Shown here: piece by piece, positions 1 to 10,204 of the stretch
Layout: the number at the start of each line of letters is the position of its first letter
How positions within the stretch are numbered: position 1 is the first letter of the stretch
From: Pelagibacterium sp. 26DY04
GTDB lineage: Bacteria; Pseudomonadota; Alphaproteobacteria; Rhizobiales; Devosiaceae
DNA length: 64,000 bases
NCBI RefSeq assembly: GCF_031202305.1
Contig: NZ_CP101731.1
Coordinates: forward strand, 558,001 to 622,000
Direction: 5' to 3'
Program-made: the position numbers and the translations under genes
Notes under the pieces: generated by a model
Told to the model about the DNA's origin: nothing
Seen by the model: only the letters and a program-made list of their open reading frames with translations
Databases searched by the model: none

Positions 1-460
1 TATCGGCGTGCCGGAAAATGGTGTGGTGGAACTCCCGGTCGGCGATCAGAAATGCTGCATGATCCTTTCGCTGGGCGCGCTCACGCACTTGGGCATTGGC
101 GGCTGTCATATCGGCCACCGCCGCCTTGTTGCCGGTTTCGGCAAGAACGCGGACCGCGTCGGACTCGACGGCCCGACGCATGAAATGGGCCTGCCGGGCC
201 ATGTCGATATTGATGCGCGAAACCAGCGTTGCATATTGCGGATAGACGGTGACCAGCCCCTCTTCCTCGAGCTTGAGCAGCGCATCGCGCACCGGGGTTT
301 GGCTCAGCCCGAACTGCTGCTGCAGCGCGGTGCGCGATATGGTCGAGCCGGGGATCAACTCGAGCGCCAGGATTCGCTCGCGGAGATATTCGACGATCTG
401 GGGCGCGACCTGGCGGGTCCGGTCCAGAGCGATGCGGCTTTTCGAAGTAAGTGTGGACAT
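1..460 (-). CDS. GntR family (FCD-domain) transcriptional regulator, 3' end beyond window
   Basis: Reading from ATG at 460 down to base 1 gives 153 codons without a stop, so the gene runs off the left edge. Residues about 15-75 form a GntR winged helix-turn-helix (RTALQQQFGLSQTPVRDALL, then KLEEEGLV), and the start of the helical FCD effector domain follows (RRAVESDAV, REFHHTIFRH). Such proteins bind an operator as dimers and release it on binding a small organic acid. It is divergent from the second GntR gene at 553, and a palindrome lies in the 92-bp gap. The class is clear; effector and targets are unknown. Confidence 0.85.
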   Translation of the reverse strand, partial: MSTLTSKSRIALDRTRQVAPQIVEYLRERILALELIPGSTISRTALQQQFGLSQTPVRDALLKLEEEGLVTVYPQYATLVSRINIDMARQAHFMRRAVESDAVRVLAETGNKAAVADMTAANAQVRERAQRKDHAAFLIADREFHHTIFRHAD

Positions 461-487
461 GACGCCGTCGGACGTGAATCTTGATGC

Positions 488-497
488 TAATGCATTA
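488..497. promoter_or_regulatory. Candidate GntR operator, TAATGCATTA core (copy 1)
   Basis: TAATGCATTA is a perfect 10-bp palindrome between the divergent GntR genes starting at 460 (-) and 553 (+). The same core with longer arms recurs at 2364-2377 and 12012-12027, each in the upstream region of a catabolic or transport operon. Its placement suits autoregulation by one of the two GntR proteins. This is inferred from recurrence and position only. Confidence 0.6.
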
Positions 498-552
498 CTA
501 CTTAAGCGGCGGCATGGCCAGCCGCAGTGCCCAAGAACCGCGTGAGGGACAG

Positions 553-1275
553 ATGATCAAAGTCGAAACCGAGCAGCAAGCCGAGCGTCCTTCGACCTTT
601 GCCGACCAGGTTTACGGGCGGATTCTCTCGAGCATCGCCAGCGGAGCTTTCCCTACGGGCAGCAAGCTGCCGTCCGAAAAACTCTTGGGTGAACGTTATG
701 GCGTTTCCCGGCCCGTCGTTCGTGATGCGCTATCGCGACTCCAGCGCGATGGGCTGATCGAATCGCGCAAGGGCAGCGGCAGCTATGTGCTTTCCAGCCC
801 GCCGGAAGACCTCTCGGCCGCCGCCGATATGGCGCAGATCGCCCGCTATCAGCGCTATCAGGAATTTCGGCTCGTCGTCGAAGGTGCCGCGGCCGCCCTG
901 GCTGCCGAGCGTCGCAGCGCGGCCCAGCTCTCGCGCATCATGGAGGCACACAACAAATTCCTCGCCGAAATCGAAAAGGGCGAATTCCTCTGGCAGTCCG
1001 ATCGCGAGGTCCACATCGCCATTGCTGAAGCGGCCGGCAACGAGTTTTTCGTCGAAAGCCTCGAAGGGCCGGAGGTGCGGTTGAGCGACTTCATGACGGT
1101 GTCACTTAAGTTAACAAGTTCGCGCTCACCGCAACGGGGCATGCTGGTGGCCCAGGAACATTCAAATATTGTGGACGCTATTCGAGGGCGGGATGCTGTA
1201 GCGGCGCGTATCGCTATGGAATATCACATTGTTCAGGCGCGCCGCCGCATGCTCGACAAGACGATCGCGCCCTGA
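553..1275 (+). CDS. FadR-subfamily GntR transcriptional regulator
   Basis: A 240-residue protein with an N-terminal GntR winged HTH (about residues 15-80: QVYGRILSSIASGAFPTGSKLPSE, then YGVSRPVVRDALSRLQ) and a C-terminal FCD ligand domain (EFRLVVEGAAAALAAERR, then DREVHIAIAEAAGN, with the usual acidic/His metal-site residues). ATG 553 is chosen over the upstream TTG at 481 because GAGGGAC precedes it and the HTH then starts at its usual distance. It ends 70 bp before the lyase gene and is probably the local regulator of the sugar-acid island, acting through the TAATGCATTA palindromes. The inducer is unknown; a 2-keto-3-deoxy acid or sugar acid would be typical. Confidence 0.88.
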   Translation: MIKVETEQQAERPSTFADQVYGRILSSIASGAFPTGSKLPSEKLLGERYGVSRPVVRDALSRLQRDGLIESRKGSGSYVLSSPPEDLSAAADMAQIARYQRYQEFRLVVEGAAAALAAERRSAAQLSRIMEAHNKFLAEIEKGEFLWQSDREVHIAIAEAAGNEFFVESLEGPEVRLSDFMTVSLKLTSSRSPQRGMLVAQEHSNIVDAIRGRDAVAARIAMEYHIVQARRRMLDKTIAP

Positions 1276-1345
1276 TGTTGTAAATATTATTGACAGGCTA
1301 GATGCTTGTCGCTACGACTGGCGCACTAATGCAGGAGGACAGATA

Positions 1346-2287
1346 GTGAGCCAGCCCCCGTTGACGCCTTCGGACTACACCCGTTCGGTGGTCGCCGTTC
1401 CACCTATTGCCCTGACCTCCGAGGGCGCGGTTGCCGAAACTGCAAACCGCGACCTGATGCGTCACATTGCCGAGGGCGGCATTACATCAGTGCTTTATGG
1501 CGGCAACGCCAATCTCTATCACTTCGGAGCTGAAAGCTTCCGCGAGGCGCTCGCGGTGCTGTTTGCCCATTGCCCACCATCCCTGCGCATCCTTTTTTCC
1601 GTCGGTCCCGATTTCGGCAAGGCGATGGATCAGGCCGGCGATATCCGCAAGGCAGGCGTGCGCAATGTGCTGCTGTTGCCCATGGCCTTTCCGTCCGACC
1701 CGAGCGGCGTCGCCGAAGGGGCCCGCCGGCTTGCTGACCGCCTCGGCTTCGGTATCGTGCTCTACATCAAGCGCGACCGCTATATCGATCCCGAAGCGCT
1801 GGCGCGCCTGGTCGATGAGGGGGCGGTCGACTTCGTCAAATATGCAGTCGAGCGTGATGATCCGAGCGACGATTCCTATCTCGACGCGCTGATCGCGGCC
1901 GTTGGCGTCGACCGCATCGCATCCGGCATGGGCGAGACGCCGATTCATGACCATATCGGCGCGCGCCGCTTGGCGACCTTTACCTCGGGCGCGGTCTGTA
2001 TCGCCCCGGCTGCCGCCAACGAGCTGCTTGCGCTCTATCGCGCCGGCGAGATGGATCTGGCGCGGAAACTGAGTGCCCCATTCCTTGATTTCGAGAAGAC
2101 CCGGGCCAGGCTGGGGGGGACCTCGGTGCTGCACGATGGGATAACCCTCTCGGGTATTGCTGATTGCGGCCCGCTGATGCCGCTTGTTTCCAATCTCGAC
2201 GAGGACCAAAAGGCACTGATCCGCCCGCAAGTCGAAGCGCTGATGGTGGCTGAAACGGCGGCCCGCAGGCGCGCCGAAGCGGCCTAG
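1346..2287 (+). CDS. DapA/N-acetylneuraminate lyase family aldolase or dehydratase
   Basis: A 313-residue (beta/alpha)8 class I aldolase of the DHDPS/NAL family. The conserved tyrosine falls at about residue 140 (VLYIKR) and the Schiff-base lysine at about 165 (VDFVKYAVE), matching the positions known for NAL. GTG 1346 is the preferred start because GGAGG lies 8 nt upstream; the longer frame from 1229 would overlap the GntR gene. A half-copy of the operator (CACTAATGC, about 1324-1332) precedes it. Family members cleave or dehydrate 2-keto-3-deoxy sugar acids, which fits the IlvD-type dehydratase and RraA-type aldolase in the same island. DapA itself is unlikely given this setting. The exact substrate cannot be read from sequence. 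Confidence 0.82.
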   Translation: MSQPPLTPSDYTRSVVAVPPIALTSEGAVAETANRDLMRHIAEGGITSVLYGGNANLYHFGAESFREALAVLFAHCPPSLRILFSVGPDFGKAMDQAGDIRKAGVRNVLLLPMAFPSDPSGVAEGARRLADRLGFGIVLYIKRDRYIDPEALARLVDEGAVDFVKYAVERDDPSDDSYLDALIAAVGVDRIASGMGETPIHDHIGARRLATFTSGAVCIAPAAANELLALYRAGEMDLARKLSAPFLDFEKTRARLGGTSVLHDGITLSGIADCGPLMPLVSNLDEDQKALIRPQVEALMVAETAARRRAEAA

Positions 2288-2363
2288 CTCGGCGGATGCG
2301 AACCTGCGCCAAGTAGCGCCGAGAAGCTCAGACATCCGGCCTGCCGTATAGAGACATTGACTG

Positions 2364-2377
2364 ACTAATGCATTAGT
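2364..2377. promoter_or_regulatory. Candidate GntR operator ACTAATGCATTAGT (copy 2), upstream of the dipeptide-type ABC operon
   Basis: A perfect 14-bp palindrome, 121 bp before the binding-protein start at 2498. It matches the sites at 488-497 and 12012-12027, so the transporter is predicted to share regulation with the GntR genes and the reverse-strand dehydratase operon. No convincing -35/-10 pair could be assigned next to it. Confidence 0.65.
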
Positions 2378-2497
2378 GCTCTAGTGCGATTGTCGGTCAC
2401 GCCGATGGCATAGGGAGGTTCGGTAGAGGTGCGGCGGGGTCCGGCTGCGCCTCCCCTTAGGGAACTCCAAAAGGACCATGATCGAGGAGGAGGAACC

Positions 2498-4006
2498 ATG
2501 ACGATCAGGACGAAACTGTTTTCAAGCGTAGCGGGCACACTTGTGGTGGGCTTGATGTCGGGTGCGGGGATGGCTCAGGAGGTAACCGTCGTTCTGCCTG
2601 AACAGCCCGCCAATCTGGAGCCCTGCCGCTCAATTCGCGCCGATATCGGGCGCGTCATCAACATGAACATCACCGAGACGCTGACCGACATCAATGTCGA
2701 AACCGGTGAGGTGGAGCCACACCTGGCGACCGAATGGGAGCAGGTCGACGATCTCACCTGGCGCTTTACCCTGCGTGAGGGCGTCACCTTCCAGGACGGC
2801 GCTCCGCTCAATGCCGAGGCCGTGGTCAACTCCATCAACCGCCTGATGAACCCGGCCCTCACCTGCGACAGCCGCTCCAAGTTCGGTGACGTTACGCTGA
2901 CCCCGTCGGCTGTGGACGAATATACCGTCGAGGTCGTTTCCGACATCGCTATCCCCATCATGCCTACGCTGATGGGCACAGTGCAGATCGTCTCGCCCAA
3001 TATGCCCTTCGATGCGGAAGTCAACGAACCGGTTGGCACCGGCCCTTATGTGCTTGCCGAGGCCGATAACGAGCACATCCTGCTCACCCGCAACGAGGAT
3101 TATTGGGGCGAGGCGCCGGCCGTCACCGAAGCGACTTTCGTATGGCGTTCGGAATCGGCGATCCGTGCTGCCATGGTCCAGACCGGCGAGGCCGATCTTA
3201 CCCCGGCTATCGCCGTTCAGGACGCGACCAACCCGGAAACCGATTTCGCCTATCTCAACTCCGAAACCACCCGCATGCGCCTCGACATGCAGATGCCCCC
3301 GCTTGACGACGTCCGCGTTCGCGAGGCGCTCAACATCGCCATCGACTGGGAAGGCATGGGCGAAGCACTGTTCGGGCCAGATGTGCTCCGTGCCAACCAG
3401 ATGGTGCCCCCGGGCAATTGCGGCTTCAATGACGCCATCCAGCCCTGGCAGTTCGATCCCGAGCGCGCGCGCCAGTTGATCGAGGAAGCCCGCGCCGATG
3501 GCGTGCCTGTCGATACCGAATTGACGATCATCGCCCGCAATGGGTTCTTCCCCAACGCAGCCGAATCCGTAGAGGCCATGCAGGCCATGTGGGCTGATCT
3601 GGGCCTCAACATCACCGTGCAGCAACTCGAAGCCGCCGATTGGGTGCGCTATCTCGACAAGCCCTTTCCCGAAGGCCGCAACCCGACCATCTTTCAGCAG
3701 CAACACGACAACAGCACGGGCGACGCAGGGTTCACGGTGCCGGTCATGTATACGAGCGAAGGCCAGTATTCGACTGTCGAGAATGAGGAGCTCGACGCGC
3801 TGATCCTCGACGCCATGACCTCGAGCGGGCAGGAGCGTTGCGATCTCTTCGCCCAGGCCTTCGCCATGGTCCATGACGAGATCATCGCCGATGTCCCGAT
3901 GTATCACATGATCGGCTATGTCCGCGTCGGGGAGCGCATCGAGTACCAGCCCGATCTCAAGACCAACAGCGAGGTCCGTCTTTCCGAGATCAGCTTCGCA
4001 CAATAA
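2498..4006 (+). CDS. ABC transporter substrate-binding protein, DppA/OppA family (SBP_bac_5)
   Basis: A 502-residue family 5 periplasmic binding protein. A signal peptide covers about residues 1-26 (hydrophobic core then GMAQE), followed by typical family features (EVTVVLPEQPANLEPC, LATEWEQVDDLTWRFTLREGVTFQDG, GTGPYVL). ATG 2498 follows a strong GAGGAGGAGG ribosome site; the upstream in-frame start at 2429 would add a non-signal extension. First gene of a binding protein-permease-permease-ATPase operon. Family 5 proteins bind peptides but also oligosaccharides, opines and sugar acids. With sugar-acid enzymes around it, a carbohydrate-derived substrate is at least as likely as peptides. Confidence 0.9.
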   Translation: MTIRTKLFSSVAGTLVVGLMSGAGMAQEVTVVLPEQPANLEPCRSIRADIGRVINMNITETLTDINVETGEVEPHLATEWEQVDDLTWRFTLREGVTFQDGAPLNAEAVVNSINRLMNPALTCDSRSKFGDVTLTPSAVDEYTVEVVSDIAIPIMPTLMGTVQIVSPNMPFDAEVNEPVGTGPYVLAEADNEHILLTRNEDYWGEAPAVTEATFVWRSESAIRAAMVQTGEADLTPAIAVQDATNPETDFAYLNSETTRMRLDMQMPPLDDVRVREALNIAIDWEGMGEALFGPDVLRANQMVPPGNCGFNDAIQPWQFDPERARQLIEEARADGVPVDTELTIIARNGFFPNAAESVEAMQAMWADLGLNITVQQLEAADWVRYLDKPFPEGRNPTIFQQQHDNSTGDAGFTVPVMYTSEGQYSTVENEELDALILDAMTSSGQERCDLFAQAFAMVHDEIIADVPMYHMIGYVRVGERIEYQPDLKTNSEVRLSEISFAQ

Positions 4007-4015
4007 TTTCGGAGC

Positions 4016-4040
4016 GGGCGGACGCTGCAAGCGTCCGCCC
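4016..4040 (+). other. Intercistronic stem-loop after the binding-protein gene
   Basis: GGGCGGACGC and GCGTCCGCCC form a perfect 10-bp stem with a 5-nt loop, between the binding-protein stop and the permease start. No T-run follows, so it is more likely an mRNA-stabilising or processing element than a terminator. Similar hairpins follow four other binding-protein genes in this window. Confidence 0.7.
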
Positions 4041-4084
4041 CGCCATCGGCGGCGGGGGCGGCCGAGCGGCCAAGGAGGAGTTTT

Positions 4085-5008
4085 ATGTTCGCATACGTCT
4101 TCAGACGGTCGATCCAGAGCCTTATCGCAGTCGCCGGCCTGCTGGTGCTTGTGTTTTTTCTCTCCCGGCTCACGGGTGATCCCGCCTATCTCTACTTGCC
4201 GCTCGATTCGACCGAGGCGCAGCGCCAGGCCTTCAACGAGCTCAACGGCTTCAACGATCCGCTCTATGTCCAGTTCGGGCGTTATCTCGTCGATCTCGTG
4301 CAGCTCGATTTCGGCACCGCGCTGAGCCGCAACCGGCCGGCCATGGAAGTGACGCTCGAAGCCTTTCCCGAAACGCTCAAGCTGGCGGCCATCGCCATGA
4401 GCCTCGCCATCGCCCTGGCGTTGGTGGTGGGCGCGCTCGCCGCCGCGCGGCCCAACGGCTTTTTCGATCGCGTCGCGACGACGGTTTCGCTGGCGGGCGC
4501 CAGCGCACCCGATTTCTGGGTGGCGATCGTCGCAATTCTGGTCTTCTCGGTCTCCCTGGGCCTGCTGCCCACCTCGGGCACCGGCACGCCGCTCCACTGG
4601 ATCATGCCGATCGCAGTGCTGATGCTCCGCCCCTTCGGGCTTTTGACCCAGGTGGTACGCGGTTCGATGCTCGGCGTTCTAACTTCACCCTATGTCAAGA
4701 CGGCGCGCGCCAAGGGTGTTTCGGGGCGGAAAATCCTTTTCGTCCATGCCCTGCGCAACGCCATGCTGCCGGTCGTGACCGTCGCTGGCGATCTCACCGC
4801 CACGCTCGTCAACGGCGCGGTGGTCATCGAAACCATTTTCGGCTGGCCTGGCATCGGCAAGCTGATGATCGACGCCATCCTGCGTCGCGACTTCGCCCTC
4901 ATCCAGTCCACAGTGCTGGTGACGGCGGTTGCGATCTTCGTCCTCAACATCGTGATCGACCTCATCTATGCAGCGCTCGATCCGCGCATCCGGCACCAAG
5001 CAGCATGA
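4085..5008 (+). CDS. Dipeptide-type ABC transporter permease (DppB-like)
   Basis: A 307-residue inner-membrane permease with the DppB-type N-terminus (FAYVFRRSIQSLIAVAGLLVLVFFL), several hydrophobic helices and the ABC-interacting EAA-type loop (KTARAKGVSGRKILFVHALRNAMLPVVT). AAGGAGG precedes ATG 4085. It overlaps the next gene by ATGA at 5005-5008, indicating translational coupling. It should form the heterodimeric channel with the next permease. Substrate as for the binding protein. Confidence 0.9.
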   Translation: MFAYVFRRSIQSLIAVAGLLVLVFFLSRLTGDPAYLYLPLDSTEAQRQAFNELNGFNDPLYVQFGRYLVDLVQLDFGTALSRNRPAMEVTLEAFPETLKLAAIAMSLAIALALVVGALAAARPNGFFDRVATTVSLAGASAPDFWVAIVAILVFSVSLGLLPTSGTGTPLHWIMPIAVLMLRPFGLLTQVVRGSMLGVLTSPYVKTARAKGVSGRKILFVHALRNAMLPVVTVAGDLTATLVNGAVVIETIFGWPGIGKLMIDAILRRDFALIQSTVLVTAVAIFVLNIVIDLIYAALDPRIRHQAA

Positions 5009-5930
5009 GTGTTCTGTCCATGGAAACCCAAAGCGCCAAAGGGCGCACGAGCCGCATTCCCTTGCCGGCCAAGCTCCTGTTCCGCGATCCCCTGGCCGGA
5101 ACGGCGACGATCTTTCTGATCCTTGTGGCGCTCTGTGCCATCATTGCCCCCATGCTCATCGGCGATCTCGCCGAATCGCCCAATTTCCGGGCGCGCAATA
5201 TGGCGCCGTTTTCGCTCGAACAGGGCTTTGCCTATGTGCTGGGCGCCGACACGCTTGGCCGCAGCCTTCTTGCCCGTCTGGCAGTTGGCGCGCGCAATAC
5301 CCTCGGCATCGCGGCGTTCGCAGTGCTTTGCTCTCTGCTCATCGGCGGCACGCTCGGCCTCATCGCGGGCTATTCGCGCGGCTGGGTGGGCAATCTGATC
5401 ATACGCGCCACCGATATTGTGATGAGTTTTCCTTCGCTCCTTCTGGCGCTCATCGTGCTGTTCGCGCTGGGGCCCTCCATCCCCAATCTCGTCCTTGTGC
5501 TCGCCATCACCCGTGTGCCGATCTATCTGCGCACCACCCGCGCCGAAGTGCTCGAAGTGCGCGAGCGCATGTTCGTCAGCGCCGCGACGGCGCTCGGCGC
5601 CAGCCATCTACGGCTGGTCTTCCGTCACATCGCGCCGATGGTGGTGCCTACCATCCTCACCATCGGCGCCATCGACTTTGCCACCGTCGTTCTCGCCGAA
5701 TCCTCGCTGAGCTTTCTCGGGCTCGGCATTCAGGCGCCCGCCTTCACCTGGGGCTCGATGGTTGCCACCGGCCGCGGCTATCTTGCCACCGCCTGGTGGG
5801 TCGCCTTCTGGCCGGGTCTGGCTATCCTTCTCACCACCCTTTCGCTCAACATCCTCTCGAGCTGGTGGCGGACCTATGCCGATCCGCATCAGCGCTGGCG
5901 GCTCGAACTGGCAAAACGGGGGAAGTTCAA

Positions 5931-5934
<4 letters not shown>
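5005..5934 (+). CDS. Dipeptide-type ABC transporter permease (DppC-like)
   Basis: A 309-residue permease partner. The N-terminal DppC-type region (FRDPLAGTATIFLILVALCAIIAPM) is followed by GADTLGRSLLARL, typical of this subfamily, and the EAA loop (MFVSAATALGASHLRLVFRHIAP). It starts inside the stop of the preceding gene and its own stop overlaps the ATPase start at 5931-5934, so three genes are translationally coupled. Confidence 0.9.
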
Positions 5935-7565
<1,631 letters not shown>

Positions 7566-7610
7566 TCCATCGGCGGCGCCGGCGTGACAGGCCGGCGCTC
7601 GATCCGCCCA

Positions 7611-8504
7611 ATGAAAGCTCCTCCCATGCCGCCTGTCATCCTGGCCTTCGTTCTGATGGGCTTTAACGCCATCATGGCGGCGCTCGACACGGTGTTCGTG
7701 CGGTTCGTCTCCGGCGAGGTTCATGCGCTCGAGATCGCGTTTTTTCGTAACTTCTTTTCGCTCCTCGCTCTGTTCTTAATTTTGAAACCGGCGCAGCGCA
7801 GTTTCGACGCTAACGGTCTTTGGCCACTCCATTCGCTGCGCGCCATTATCAAGCTGTTGGCGCTGGTCGCCTATTTCATGGCCATCACCATGCTGCCCAT
7901 CGCACTGGTCACCGCCTTGGCTTTCACCATGCCCCTGTTCGTGACGTTGGGATCTATGCTGTTCCTGCGCGAAGGGGTGGGCTTTCACCGCATTCTTGCG
8001 ATTTTCGCCGGGCTGGTGGGTATGTTGATCATCCTCCAGCCGCCAGGTATCGAATTCGGCCCCGGCGTCATGCTCGCGCTCGGTTCGGCCATCGGGCTGG
8101 CCGGTGTCGCGTTGCTGATGAAGGTGAGTTCGGGCCGAGAGGAGCCGCTGCGGATCGTTTGGTTCAACCTCGTAGTGACCGTGCCCTTCGCGCTGCTGAT
8201 CGCCATTCCCGTCTGGGTCTGGCCTAGCCCGACCGCATTGGGGCTGATGGCGCTTCAGGGCGTTGGCGGGTTGATCGCGCAGCTTTCCATCGCCCGCGCG
8301 TTAAAATTGGCGGATGCCTCAATGGTCATCTCGGTCGATTTCATCCGCCTGCCAATCGTTGCGATTCTGGGTTATTTCCTCTTTGCCGAGAGTATAGAGC
8401 TGACGGTTCTCGCCGGCGGCGCACTGATCTTTGCCGGCGTCGTCTACAGCGCTTTCTGGGAAGGTCGCCGCGCCCGCCGCGCCATCCCGCCCGATACGAT
8501 CTAA
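7611..8504 (+). CDS. EamA/DMT-family transporter
   Basis: About 297 residues with ten predicted membrane helices in two EamA repeats (LAFVLMGFNAIMAALDTVFVRF, then RIVWFNLVVTVPFALLIAI). It belongs to the drug/metabolite transporter superfamily of inner-membrane carriers, often exporters. An 8-bp GC stem-loop at 7576-7598 separates it from the ATPase gene. Start at ATG 7611 or 7626 is uncertain, since neither has a strong ribosome site. It ends tail to tail with the dehydrogenase gene, the two stop codons overlapping by 4 bp (8501-8504). A role in exporting a pathway intermediate is speculation. Confidence 0.8.
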   Translation: MKAPPMPPVILAFVLMGFNAIMAALDTVFVRFVSGEVHALEIAFFRNFFSLLALFLILKPAQRSFDANGLWPLHSLRAIIKLLALVAYFMAITMLPIALVTALAFTMPLFVTLGSMLFLREGVGFHRILAIFAGLVGMLIILQPPGIEFGPGVMLALGSAIGLAGVALLMKVSSGREEPLRIVWFNLVVTVPFALLIAIPVWVWPSPTALGLMALQGVGGLIAQLSIARALKLADASMVISVDFIRLPIVAILGYFLFAESIELTVLAGGALIFAGVVYSAFWEGRRARRAIPPDTI

Positions 8505-9439
8505 TTCGGGCGCGCGAAAGGTTCGCCGCCCAGCTTTCCAACGAGCGCATCCACCATGGCATCGCCCATGAACTGCCGTGTCTCGACGGTTCCCGAACCG
8601 ATATGGGGGGACAGCACCACCCTGCGGTCATCGATCAGCGCTTGGGGCACGTCGGGCTCATCCTCGAACACGTCGAGCGCCGCCCCGGCCAGCCCGTCCC
8701 GCGCCAGAAGCGCGATCAGCGCCTGTTCGTCCACGATCGGTCCGCGCGCGATATTGACCAGATACCCATCGGGGCCCAGCGCACCGAGCACTTCGGCGCC
8801 GATCATCCCCCGCGTCTGCGGGGTCAGCGGACAGGTGATCACCAGCATCTGGTTGGCGCGGGCCAGTTCCAGCGGCGTTTCATAGAACGGCAACTCCGTG
8901 GGTTTGCGGTTGGGGCCGGTGTACGAGGGCTTCGCCCCCACCACCTCCAGCCGTTTGGCGATCTCGCTGCCGATATGGCCGAAGCCGACAATCCCCACCC
9001 GCATCCCCTTGAGGGAGCGGGCGAGGGGGAAGACATCCGTAGGCCACTTGCCTTCCCGCACGAAACGGTCGGCATTGATCATCTCGCGGGTCAGTGCCAG
9101 GATTTGCGCCAGGGCCAGATTGGCCACCTCCAGCGCCAGGATATGGGAGGTGTTGGCGATCGTTATCCCCTTGCCCCGTGCATATTCGGTGTCGATGTTC
9201 TCGGTCCCCGCGCTGTAGCTGGCGATGATCTCGAGCGCCGGCAGCCGGTCGATCATCGCTTTGTCGATGATCGTCTTGCGCACCGCCAGCCCGCGGATCT
9301 GCGATCCCACCTGATCGAGCAGTCGTGACGCCTCACCAGCGTCCTCGGGAAGGGCATGGACGATAAACCGGTCCGCGAGTTCTCCAAGCGTCTTTTCCGA
9401 CAGCTTGGCGGCCTTAAGGATATGCGGCTTGTCGGTCAT
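8501..9439 (-). CDS. D-2-hydroxyacid dehydrogenase (NAD(P)-dependent; glyoxylate/hydroxypyruvate reductase-like)
   Basis: A 312-residue member of the D-isomer-specific 2-hydroxyacid dehydrogenase family: Rossmann motif GIVGFGHIGSEIAKRL near the middle, the NIARGPIVDEQAL segment with its arginine, and a DVFEDEP...LSPHIGS tail holding the conserved His. ATG 9439 is preferred to the upstream TTG (9463) because a GAGGGACG ribosome site fits it. Last gene of the reverse-strand operon after the dehydratase and RraA-like genes. Reduction of a 2-keto acid or of glyoxylate/hydroxypyruvate from aldol cleavage is plausible. Confidence 0.87.
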   Translation of the reverse strand: MTDKPHILKAAKLSEKTLGELADRFIVHALPEDAGEASRLLDQVGSQIRGLAVRKTIIDKAMIDRLPALEIIASYSAGTENIDTEYARGKGITIANTSHILALEVANLALAQILALTREMINADRFVREGKWPTDVFPLARSLKGMRVGIVGFGHIGSEIAKRLEVVGAKPSYTGPNRKPTELPFYETPLELARANQMLVITCPLTPQTRGMIGAEVLGALGPDGYLVNIARGPIVDEQALIALLARDGLAGAALDVFEDEPDVPQALIDDRRVVLSPHIGSGTVETRQFMGDAMVDALVGKLGGEPFARPN

Positions 9440-9459
9440 CTCGTCCCTCTCGTTTCGGC

Positions 9460-10185
9460 TCAACGGCCGTTCTGCTTGCGCCAGTCGGCAAAGGCCTGCT
9501 GGCTCTCTTCCCGCGTCGGGGGATAGAGCCCGATGATCGTCGCCCCGTCACGCACCTTTTCGAGCACGAAATCCTCGAACACCGTCATCTCGGTCGCCTC
9601 GTCGGCCACCTCGTCCACGATGGCGCGCGGAATGACGATCACCCCTTCGCCATCCCCCACCATAATGTCTCCCGGCCACACGGCAACATCCCCGCACCCG
9701 ATCGGCGCATTGATGTCGAGCGCCTGGTGCAGGGTGAGGTTGGTCGGCGCCGAAGGCCGGTTGTGGTAGGCGTGGATATCCATCTCGGCGATCTCGGGGC
9801 TGTCGCGGAACCCGCCATCGGTGACGATTCCCACCACGCCCCGCATCATCAGCCGTGTGACCAGGATCGAGCCCGCCGAAGCGGCGCGGGCATCCTTGCG
9901 GCTGTCGAACACCATCACCGCGCCTTCGGGCGCCATTTCCACTGCCTTGCGCTGCGGATGGTCGGGGTCGCGAAAGACCGTCAATTCATTGAGGTCTTCC
10001 CGTGCCGGGATATAGCGCAGCGTAAAGGCCGGCCCGACCATGTTCTCGGCCTTGCGACCCAGTGGATGCACGTCCTGGATGTACTGGTTGCGCAGGCCGC
10101 GCTTGAACAAAAGCGTCGCAAGCGTGGCGGTGCTCACATGCTTAAGCTTGTCGCGCGTCTCGGGGCGGAAAGTGGGTTGGGTCAT
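9460..10185 (-). CDS. RraA/4-hydroxy-4-methyl-2-oxoglutarate aldolase family protein
   Basis: A 241-residue RraA-like protein. The GC-rich TLLFKRG start, VGPAFTLRYIPAR and VTDGGFRD (about residue 120; the loop carrying catalytic Arg-Asp in family enzymes) are seen, followed by VGDGEGVIVIP. Homologues are divalent-metal class II pyruvate aldolases and oxaloacetate decarboxylases, for example HMG/CHA aldolase in aromatic catabolism; the name RNase E inhibitor is historical. GGAGG lies before ATG 10185. Between an IlvD-type dehydratase and a hydroxyacid dehydrogenase, aldol cleavage of a keto-deoxy acid is likely. Confidence 0.85.
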   Translation of the reverse strand: MTQPTFRPETRDKLKHVSTATLATLLFKRGLRNQYIQDVHPLGRKAENMVGPAFTLRYIPAREDLNELTVFRDPDHPQRKAVEMAPEGAVMVFDSRKDARAASAGSILVTRLMMRGVVGIVTDGGFRDSPEIAEMDIHAYHNRPSAPTNLTLHQALDINAPIGCGDVAVWPGDIMVGDGEGVIVIPRAIVDEVADEATEMTVFEDFVLEKVRDGATIIGLYPPTREESQQAFADWRKQNGR

Positions 10186-10204
10186 TGGTAGGTCCTCCCA
10201 AGGC

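Noticed and set aside
1346..2287. Assignment of the lyase as biosynthetic DapA
   Set aside because: The context is sugar-acid catabolism and the sequence around the lysine is of the broader lyase family; lysine synthesis genes are absent nearby.
2630..4597. A 655-codon reverse-strand open frame
   Set aside because: It is antisense to the binding-protein and permease genes, has low-complexity His/Arg/Glu-rich composition and no domain; it is a shadow of GC-rich codon use.
4968..5930. An N-terminal extension of the double ATPase frame back to 4968
   Set aside because: It overlaps the whole second permease gene in another frame; the ATPase starts at ATG 5931 in the permease stop.
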